Shown here piece after piece: positions 57,137 to 64,000 of a stretch of 64,000 nucleotides of DNA. Source of the DNA: Achatina immaculata (Eukaryota > Mollusca > Gastropoda > Stylommatophora > Achatinidae); contig CM019707.1 in NCBI GenBank assembly GCA_009760885.1, positions 33,340,645 through 33,404,644 of the forward strand, given 5' to 3'. Within the stretch, counting starts at the first letter, position 1. Each line of letters opens with the position of its first letter. Both the position numbers and the translations under genes were made by a program. The notes under the pieces are model-generated. The model was not told the origin of the DNA. It did no database searches and worked only from the letters and a program-made list of their open reading frames with translations.

Positions 57137-59800
57137 AAAGTCCATGTGCTAGAAATATCAGAAAAAAACTACTGTGCAGGTATACAGACAGGCACATGTC
57201 TTGAGAGTGTTTATAAAACCAATGATGAGATCCCAGTCAGTGATGAGATCCCAGTCAGTGATGAGATTCCAGGTCGAGAAACTGTACTACAAGCTACGAC
57301 TCTTCTTTTTGTTTGGGTAATTTCCAGTGTCTTTGAATTTGCCTCTTTTGGATCCAGAATGTTGGATACAACAAGTTACTCTTACCTTACCTTGAGAAAA
57401 ATAAAATCACATGTTTATTTATTTATTCTCTGTAGCAACAATGCAAACATGGAAAGTGTAAGGGAAAGCGAATGCATGGGAAAAGTCAATATCAGCGGTT
57501 TAATAGTAACACTAAAATCCAGAAGAGAAAATGTTGAAACAAACCCGATTACTTTCAGCAACATCACCTGTGATATAAGGAACACTAAAGACATAAACAG
57601 CCACGTCAAAGTGATGACCGGTGTGGAGAATATTGAATTTATTGCTGGTTTCCTGAACACAGGTGACTGTAGGAACTTGTATTTGTTTGTTAAGTGGAAC
57701 TTACCTGCGTCTGGTGGTCACCTGAAGATGGCATGCATCATGAAAGATGAAGAACTTTTTAGCTTACCTGTGTCTGGTAGTCACCTGAAGATTGCAGGTA
57801 TCAGGAAAGTTGAAGAATTCTTTAACTTGCCTGTGTCTGGTAGTCAAATGAATATTGCAGGTAGCAGGAAAGGTGAAGAACGTTTTAGCTTAACTGTGTC
57901 TGGTATTCACTTGAAGATTGCAGGTGTCAGAAAAGGTAAAGAGTTTTATAGCTCCTTGTGTTGGGGAAACAGAAAAATTCTAACGGACATTTTAAGAGCT
58001 GAGACACACTCAGACATCGTGGTGAGAGATAAGACACACTCAGACTTCGTGGTGAGAGATAAGACACACTCAGAGTTCGTGGTGAGAGATAAGACACACT
58101 CAGACTTCGTGGTGAGAGATAAGTCACACTCAGACTTCGTGGTGAGAGATAAGACACACTCAGACATCGTGGTGAGAGATAAGACACACTCAGACTTCGT
58201 GGTGAGATATAAGACACACTCAGACATCGTGGTGAGAGATAAGACGCACTCAGACTTCGTGGTGAGAGATAAGACACACTCAGAGTTCGTGGTGAGAGAT
58301 AAGGCACACTCAGAAATCGTGGTGAGAGATAAGACACACTCAGACTTCGTGGTGAGAGATAAGACACACTCAGAGTTCGTGATGAGAGATAAGACACAGT
58401 CAGACTTCGTGGTGAGAGATAAGACACACTCAGACATCGTGGTAAGAGATAAGACACACTCAGACTTCGTGGTGAGAGATAAGACACACTCAGAGTTCGT
58501 GGTGAGAGAAAAGACACACTCAGACATCGTGGTGAGAGATAAGACACACTCAGAGTTGGTGGTGAGAGATACGACACACTCAGACTTCGTGGTGAGAGAT
58601 AAGACACACTCAGAGTTCGTGATAGGAGATAAGACACAGTCAGACTTCGTGGTGAGAGATAAGACACACTCAGACATCGTGGTGAGAGATAAGACACACT
58701 CAGACTTCGTGGTGAGAGATAAGACACACTCAGAGTTCGTGGTGAGAGAAAAGACACACTCAGACATCGTGGTGAGAGATAAGACACACTCAGAGTTAGT
58801 GGTGAGAGATACGACACACTCAGACTTCGTGGTGAGAGATAAGACACACTCAGAGTTCGTGATTAGAGATAAGACACAGTCAGACTTCGTGGTGAGAGAT
58901 AAGACACACTCAGAGTTCGTGATGAGAGATAAGACACACTCAGACTTCGTGGCGAGAGATATGACATATTTAAATTTCATGGTGAACAGCCCCTTACAGA
59001 AGACAGGAGATTTTGACTATTTACTTGATCGTGTGTATGGCGTGGTTTGTGCCAGGAGAATAACCAGTGTACGACACTACTTCGTTGAAGACCATGTAAT
59101 GATGTGCCACGGCCTCTATATCGAATATGTGCTTGCATTTCACGTTCTGAGTGGCGATTATATGCTGCCTTGTCAGGTTCTCTCTATCGGTTATATGTTG
59201 GTGTGTCACACAGTTTGCAATACTTATTTGCGTTGTGAAGATTGTACACACATCAAGAATAAAGAAACTTCAGGAAGTAAAGATCATGCTGAGACAAAAA
59301 TGAACTTAAGACTCATCTCCAGTACAGGATGCTTCTGTGTAGATATGAAAATAAACGACCTGGACAGTGTTGAAGATCTTACAAAGCTATCTATATCCAG
59401 GGAGCACAAAAGCTTTGGTATGACATGTCTTAGGCGAGAATGTTTTTTCCTACCTGTGTTACATCAAACATACGATAAAGCCACTATTTGGGCTAAATCT
59501 TGGCGAAACAAAAGGCCAAGAGAAGGCCTGAAAGCAGGTGTACGAACACATGACAGCAACGGCGTCTCTGACAGCTGCAAGACGAACGCCAACAACCCCA
59601 GGCGTGGTTGCTACGTCATAAACAGCGGCCGTATGAAGTGTAGAAATGCTGCAAGCGGAGACAGCTACTCGACTAAACCCGTCTCGAACTTGGAGACAAA
59701 CAGCAAAGGAGATCAGAACCAAAGTCAAATCACAGACGCTAGGAAAGGTACGTTTAATTGTCTATTTCATCATCGTCATCACAGTTTACCGTTTCCTTAA
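57137..59800 (+). CDS. Large repeat-protein frame (6-, 21-, 10- and 11-residue repeats), unknown family
   Basis: Open without a stop from 57137 to 59800. The first in-frame ATG is 57359; the upstream part may be exon sequence entered by splicing. In order: three DEIPVS units (57224-57277); a hydrophobic stretch, TTLLFVWVISSVFEF; unique sequence (ITFSNITCDIRNTKDINSH); four 21-residue units of the LPVSGSHLKIAGIRKVEEFF type (57701-57952); about 32 decapeptides RDKTHSDFVV (58003-58964), alternating hydrophobic and charged; five 11-residue units such as HVLSGDYMLPC and QVLSIGYMLVC (59075-59239); then a Cys-rich, later basic tail. About 285 codons on either side of the decapeptide array are non-satellite and open only in this frame, which random DNA rarely gives. 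gctaggaaag/gtacgt at ~59747 is a good splice donor, so the printed C-terminus may be intronic. I recognise no homologue. A membrane or secreted role is conceivable but unproven. Confidence 0.45.
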   Translation, partial: KVHVLEISEKNYCAGIQTGTCLESVYKTNDEIPVSDEIPVSDEIPGRETVLQATTLLFVWVISSVFEFASFGSRMLDTTSYSYLTLRKIKSHVYLFILCSNNANMESVRESECMGKVNISGLIVTLKSRRENVETNPITFSNITCDIRNTKDINSHVKVMTGVENIEFIAGFLNTGDCRNLYLFVKWNLPASGGHLKMACIMKDEELFSLPVSGSHLKIAGIRKVEEFFNLPVSGSQMNIAGSRKGEERFSLTVSGIHLKIAGVRKGKEFYSSLCWGNRKILTDILRAETHSDIVVRDKTHSDFVVRDKTHSEFVVRDKTHSDFVVRDKSHSDFVVRDKTHSDIVVRDKTHSDFVVRYKTHSDIVVRDKTHSDFVVRDKTHSEFVVRDKAHSEIVVRDKTHSDFVVRDKTHSEFVMRDKTQSDFVVRDKTHSDIVVRDKTHSDFVVRDKTHSEFVVREKTHSDIVVRDKTHSELVVRDTTHSDFVVRDKTHSEFVIGDKTQSDFVVRDKTHSDIVVRDKTHSDFVVRDKTHSEFVVREKTHSDIVVRDKTHSELVVRDTTHSDFVVRDKTHSEFVIRDKTQSDFVVRDKTHSEFVMRDKTHSDFVARDMTYLNFMVNSPLQKTGDFDYLLDRVYGVVCARRITSVRHYFVEDHVMMCHGLYIEYVLAFHVLSGDYMLPCQVLSIGYMLVCHTVCNTYLRCEDCTHIKNKETSGSKDHAETKMNLRLISSTGCFCVDMKINDLDSVEDLTKLSISREHKSFGMTCLRRECFFLPVLHQTYDKATIWAKSWRNKRPREGLKAGVRTHDSNGVSDSCKTNANNPRRGCYVINSGRMKCRNAASGDSYSTKPVSNLETNSKGDQNQSQITDARKGTFNCLFHHRHHSLPFP
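57224..57277 (+). repeat. 18-bp repeat, three units, in frame
   Basis: gatgagatcccagtcagt x2 plus gatgagattccaggtcga; encodes DEIPVS, DEIPVS, DEIPGR. Confidence 0.95.
57701..57952 (+). repeat. 63-bp repeat, four units, in frame
   Basis: Units start at 57701, 57764, 57827 and 57890, exactly 63 bp apart, although base identity between units is only moderate. Length is better conserved than sequence. Confidence 0.92.
58003..58964 (+). repeat. 30-bp repeat array, about 32 units, in frame
   Basis: gagataagacacactcagac or cagag is followed by ttcgtggtga, atcgtggtga or gttagtggtga. Two alternating types (D-F/I-VV and E-F/L-VV) form a longer pattern, with a ~180-bp block repeated around 58500 and 58740. 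One minus frame (LSVSYLSPR units) and another (ECVLSLTTKS units) are also open because 30 is a multiple of three. No spacers, so not CRISPR. Confidence 0.97.
59075..59239 (+). repeat. 33-bp diverged repeat, five units, in frame
   Basis: Codon-aligned units at 59075, 59108, 59141, 59174 and 59207 begin His/Gln and mostly end Cys (HYFVEDHVMMC, HGLYIEYVLAF, HVLSGDYMLPC, QVLSIGYMLVC, HTVCNTYLRCE). DNA identity is low but spacing is exact. Duplicated at 42923-43087. Confidence 0.75.
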
Positions 59801-60166
59801 CCATCATAATCATTGTTTGAGAGCCATATTGCCATAGATATCTGTGCTAGAGTTGTTTGAGGGGGTTGGGAGTCTAATGGCTCTGGCCAAGACCCTATAT
59901 GACCTATTCTTGGTTGTATCTTGTATCATACTGTTGCCCTCATAGAGCTTGGCACGTGGCTTCAAGTCGTCCCCATTTCTGCTTAGTCTTCCGTGAAGCA
60001 TGTTTCAGAAGTCCACTCGGAAATATTAATATAAACCAGCAGATATCAACTCCCCATCCGCTATGTGACATCGTGTCTCAAAATAATCACGCATCTGCCT
60101 CAGAAATCAAACTTTCAGAGTTCATAGTGATTAATAAGATGATAAGGACACACGCATTACCATCTC

Positions 60167-60572
60167 TTATGTGTAAATCTGTTCTCCGGTGTAAATCTGT
60201 TCTCAAGTGTAAATCTGTTCTCTAGTGTAAATCTGTTCTCCAGTGTAAATCTGTTCTCTAGTGTAAAACTGTTCTTTAGTGTAAATCTTTTCTTTAGTGC
60301 AAATCTGTTATCCAGTGTAAATCTGTTCTCTAGCGTAAATCTGTTGTTTAATGTAAATTTGTTCCCTAGTATAAATCTGAGATGCCTACAGGAGAGCTGT
60401 TAGAGAGGAAAAGTTCCGCAAGGGACGTTCAAATGACTGACTGATTGACTGAGCAAAAATCTTTTCTGCAATGTAAATGTGTTCTCTAGCGTACAATTGT
60501 TCTCTAGATTACAACTGCCCTCTAGGGTAAATCTGTTCTCTAGCTTACAGCCGCCCTCTAGTGTCAGTCTTT
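60167..60572. repeat. 18-bp tandem repeat (block copy 2)
   Basis: Counterpart of 44015-44420 with single-base changes (ttctccagtg/ttctccggtg, aatcttttctc/aatctgttctc). Confidence 0.9.
60377..60452 (+). mobile_element. Very short LINE 3' end (block copy 2)
   Basis: Same fragment and tgactgactgattgactg tail as at 44226-44300. Confidence 0.75.
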
Positions 60573-61512
60573 TCCTCAACTTTGCATGCATTTTGACATT
60601 TTCGACCAATGTTTATTTTACCTGTAGGTAGAATGGAGCGTGGGGGAAAGCAGAAGGTGTCTAAATCTGACTAACAGGTTGTGGCACACATTTCCCCCAC
60701 TATTAGTAACTGAACTGTCTCTCCCTTGACTGTGTATGATCATTCATGTGAATGAAAGCCTTCTCTTCTTTACCGGCCTCTTCGTCCTGTATGTTATTAA
60801 TACGGGTGATGCCTAAGCCACAATGGTACAGGTGTGTGTTCCGCCAGGGAATAATGTTGTTCTTACTTTTAAAAAAAAAACTTTAAAAAAGTATGTTTGT
60901 CTGCTCTCACTTCAGCGGCTCTTTAAACAAATGTATTCATATGTTTAGTTTTAGATATTTATACACAAGAAATGTTCGTGTGTTCAGATAGTCTGATTGT
61001 AGGAGTTTTGATTTTGCGATCTAGAGCCACGCTTATTTTAAAGCACGGGATCAAAGTTAAAGGCATCTGATTGGATGAATGTTAGCCAGTCAACTTATCC
61101 GTAACATCTGTGTTCCTGTGAGTACATGTGCTGAAAGTGTGGATCAGATCTGACAGAAGCCATGAGCAAGCTGATCACAGCCATGAAACTTCTGTCATCA
61201 TCATCATCATCATCACAAATACACACATACACAGGCAGCTCGGTTGAAACCTTCTGCTCTAATTATCTGCAGGATTTTGAGTTTTCGGCTGTTCTTTCAA
61301 AATGACCGTTCTATAGAAAGGGCACCCAATAAATGCGTGTTCGGGGCAGATTACGAAAGCAAAGAATATATCTACCTGCACAGGTAGGCAAACTAAAATG
61401 CATAGCCCTGCGTGGGGATGTTCTCTGTTTTCTTCTGACTGAAGAAAAGACCGACTCAATCTCATCATTAAATAGATTTCCACCTGTGTAAACAGTATGA
61501 CAAAAATAAAAT
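60573..61512. other. Unassigned DNA in block copy 2
   Basis: Same content as 44421-45360. No gene recognised. Confidence 0.45.
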
Positions 61513-61566
61513 GCCACCACCACCACCACCACCACCATCACCATCATCATCATCATCATCATCATT
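61513..61566. repeat. (CAC)n(CAT)n microsatellite (block copy 2)
   Basis: Identical to 45361-45414. Confidence 0.95.
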
Positions 61567-61598
61567 TTAATGGCTGCTTGTGTACTCATATGGCACAG

Positions 61599-61738
61599 AG
61601 AGTGAAGGGAAACAGGACAATCTGTCAGATGAAAGTGAGACCGACGAGGAAGAAGAACTCCAAGAAAAAAGGGCACGGATTACTAAAAAAATTGAGTATC
61701 TAGATAATTTTCTTATTATCTGGCACGCCGCGTTTTTG
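61599..61738 (+). CDS. Candidate internal exon (block copy 2)
   Basis: Same 140-nt acidic/basic segment with cacag acceptor and tttttg/gtgagtag donor as at 45447-45586, with no difference between copies. It lies ~1.8 kb downstream of the repeat-protein frame on the same strand, so it could be a later exon of that gene, but phase and intermediate exons cannot be established from sequence alone. Confidence 0.3.
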
Positions 61739-61863
61739 GTGAGTAGTTTATTGTTAAAGGTTTAGATTATGTATTATGTTGAATGTGTGATACATTTCTT
61801 GCATAGGAGGTGGGTCCAGCTTCTGTTTTCCATAGGAACTTCGTATAAACTACACCACCACAG

Positions 61864-62006
<143 letters not shown>

Positions 62007-62190
62007 AATGCTTACCTACTGGCGTTGGCAATCATAACTCTCACAACTGTCTGTCTGTCTGTCTGTCTAATGCTATCATAACTCTTCACAACTGTCTGTC
62101 TGTCTGTCTGTCTAATGCTATCATAACTCTCACAACTGTCTGTCTGTCTAATGCTATCATAACTCTCACAACTGTCTGTTCTGAGTTTCC
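62007..62190. repeat. Decayed ~35-45-bp repeat with (TGTC)n (block copy 2)
   Basis: Counterpart of 45831-46005 with one more tgtc unit. Confidence 0.7.
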
Positions 62191-62809
62191 TCTATGAGAT
62201 GTTCTGGTGTCCAGTTTCCATGCCGTCTTGCTAATTCACTCGGGATTTTCTCTCCCTGTTTATATCATCCTCCCCCGCCCCCTAAACTTTCCTTTTGTCC
62301 TGTTGCTCAAGTTTGCTTTTTTCTCATGACATATCCTTTAAATTTAGATTGTCTTTTCCCGACTGTATCTGTCTTCTCGAATCCATCTCTCTCAACATTT
62401 CTTCTTTTGATTTTCTTGCCGTTCAGGGTATTCTTAAATTCTTGTAAGAAACCACATCCCCGTAGCTTCCAGACGTTGCTGTATCTCTTTAGTAACCGTC
62501 CAGGCGCCACATCCGTCCGTAGATCAGAACTAGCTCTATGTACACTGGAGCACCATTTTCCTTACACTTAGTGACAGTGGTTTATTGCACAAATTACTTT
62601 TCATTATTTGGAACGTTAGCTTCTGCTGTTAATCTCTGATAGGCGTCTTCCATCTGACATCAGCATTGTTTCTATAGATACTCGAACATGCGTCTGTGCC
62701 ATTTTCTTTTATTTTGCATTGATGGATCTCTCTTTTCCTGAAGACGACCGTAACTTCAGTTTACTTATTATCCAAGATTAGTTCTTTTCTTTCCCTTGAA
62801 ATATATATC
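62191..62809. other. Unassigned, C/T-rich (block copy 2)
   Basis: Same content as 46006-46625. No motif recognised. Confidence 0.4.
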
Positions 62810-63155
62810 AGTCAGTCAGTCAGTCAGTCATTTGCATGTCCCTTGCGGAACTGTGCCTGTCTAACAGCTCTCCTGTAGGCCTCCTGGTTGAAAGCAAGAT
62901 GCCCTGCTGCTGATGCATCCAACTGCAGTTTATCAACGATGTCTTGCAGTCATCTTCACCTTTGTCTTCCTCTCTTTCTTTTTCCCGTTATGTACCCTTC
63001 CAAGACGGTCTTCTCTAAATAATCCTGACGTTTAATTTTGTGTGCAAAATATTTAAGTTTTCTTTGTTTAATCCTCTTTACTAGCCAGCCTTCTTTAATA
63101 TTAAGTTCTTGTAGTATGGACATATTTGTCCATGATATTTGAATAACTCTTGAAA
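62810..63155 (-). mobile_element. LINE 3' end, left arm of head-to-head pair (block copy 2)
   Basis: Counterpart of 46626-46970 with the cagtcagtcag tail on its left. Confidence 0.8.
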
Positions 63156-63165
63156 TATATATAAA

Positions 63166-63631
63166 CGTTATAAATAAAGAATCTGTGGAGAGGAGCAGAC
63201 AGAACTACACAAATAAGATTTTTAAGGGCATGCATTTTTCCCATCGCAACATATGCCTGAAGAAGAATGTAAGTGCTACAGAAGAGTTCTCCAAATATCG
63301 TGGACACAAAAAAGAACAAATATATCTATACTACAAGAGCTTAATATTGAAGAAGGCTGGCTAGTAAAGAGGATTAAAGAGAGAAAACTTAAATATTTTG
63401 GATACATTAAACGTCATGATAATTTAGAGAAGACCGTATTGGAAGGATACATAATGGGAAAAAGAAAAAGAGGAAGACTAAAACGAAGATGGCTGCAAGA
63501 CATCGTTGATGATCTGCAAATGGATGCATCAGCAGCAGGCCATCTTGCTCACAACTGAGAGGCCTACAGGAGTGCTATTAGGGAGGCAAAGTTCCACAAG
63601 GGACAAGCAAATGAATGAATGAATGAATATA
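63166..63631 (+). mobile_element. LINE C-terminal fragment, right arm (block copy 2)
   Basis: Counterpart of 46980-47445, open 63253-63558. The atatata junction has two extra bases relative to copy 1. Confidence 0.85.
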
Positions 63632-63883
63632 AATAAAATAATATTTTGCTATATTGTTCCTGTATCCTTTCATCGCTAATTTAGTAGTGAAATATTTCTA
63701 AAATCTGCACCACGTAGTAGCAAAAATACACTAAATCTGCGGATGTTTTCTAGTGTTTTGATACGGCGATTTGAAATTAGAAGTCGTTTGATGACGAAAG
63801 ACAAGAAAAATTGTATGAAAAGTGAAATAATACAATAAAAACCGACAAAAGCAACAATATTTCGCCAAAAAGTTCCCTTTTTT

Positions 63884-64000
63884 AAAACCATCAGTTCAAG
63901 TGAGCTGTTCAATAAACCATCAGTTCAAGTGAGCTGTTCAGTAAACCATCAGTTCAAGTGAGCTGTTCAATAAACCATCAGTTCAAGTGAGCTGTTCAAT
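63884..64000. repeat. 29-bp tandem repeat, four units (block copy 2, window edge)
   Basis: Same four aaaccatcagttcaagtgag units as 47698-47815. Confidence 0.95.

Noticed and set aside
58003..58964. CRISPR array
   Set aside because: Repeats are directly adjacent with no unique spacers; same for the 51-, 56- and 38-bp arrays. The DNA is eukaryotic.
57927..58980. Minus-strand frames of LSVSYLSPR and ECVLSLTTKS repeats (306 and 344 codons)
   Set aside because: They extend barely beyond the 30-bp array, whereas the plus frame stays open through long unique flanks.

Overview
This window reads as repeat-rich nuclear DNA from an animal, most likely a marine lophotrochozoan such as a gastropod mollusc. 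The animal call rests on several clades of non-LTR retrotransposon, a Penelope-like element, a tRNA-derived SINE-like piece, a MITE, long GATA/GACA/ATC microsatellites, and the absence of operons, ribosome binding sites or dense genes. The mollusc call is inference only. I see no conserved single-copy host gene. Nearly everything is mobile-element remnant, satellite or segmental duplication, and most long open frames are by-products of tandem repeats whose period is a multiple of three.

Layout. 1-17.3 kb: degraded retrotransposon 3' ends (mostly minus strand, each ending in its own microsatellite tail), a 38-bp minisatellite, a MITE with ~110-bp terminal inverted repeats and TA target duplication, a tRNA-related SINE-like piece, several minisatellites (14, 37, 46, 47, 56 bp) and a broken minus-strand coiled-coil reading frame. 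17.3-54.9 kb: a megasatellite of 51-bp (17-codon) monomers. It is interrupted by a GC-rich island of 89-, 107- and 235-bp repeats with hairpins; by a non-LTR element with 12-bp target duplications that carries a second, oppositely oriented element with its own 12-bp target duplication; by a head-to-head pair of Penelope-like (RT + GIY-YIG) remnants; by Penelope-like 3' segments; and by two copies of an unidentified ~0.6-kb spacer. Parts of the array form higher-order units (0.46, 0.95, 1.85 and ~4.5 kb). A 5.3-kb foreign block (42.5-47.8 kb) sits inside the array. 54.9-57.1 kb: a retrotransposon C-terminus with a GAA tail, then unassigned DNA.

57.1-64.0 kb: the best protein-coding candidate, an 885-codon open stretch built from four unrelated in-frame tandem repeats (6, 21, 10 and 11 residues) joined by unique sequence that is open only in this frame, ending near a canonical splice donor. 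Its 3' two-fifths plus about 4 kb of downstream DNA is duplicated almost exactly at 42.5-47.8 kb, where the frame is fused to satellite-linked DNA with 10 instead of about 32 decapeptide units. The likely history is: 51-bp array expansion, retroelement insertion into monomers, local tandem duplication carrying retroelement pieces along, and recent transfer of the 5.3-kb block. No exon structure is proven, and product names are given only where motifs are visible.
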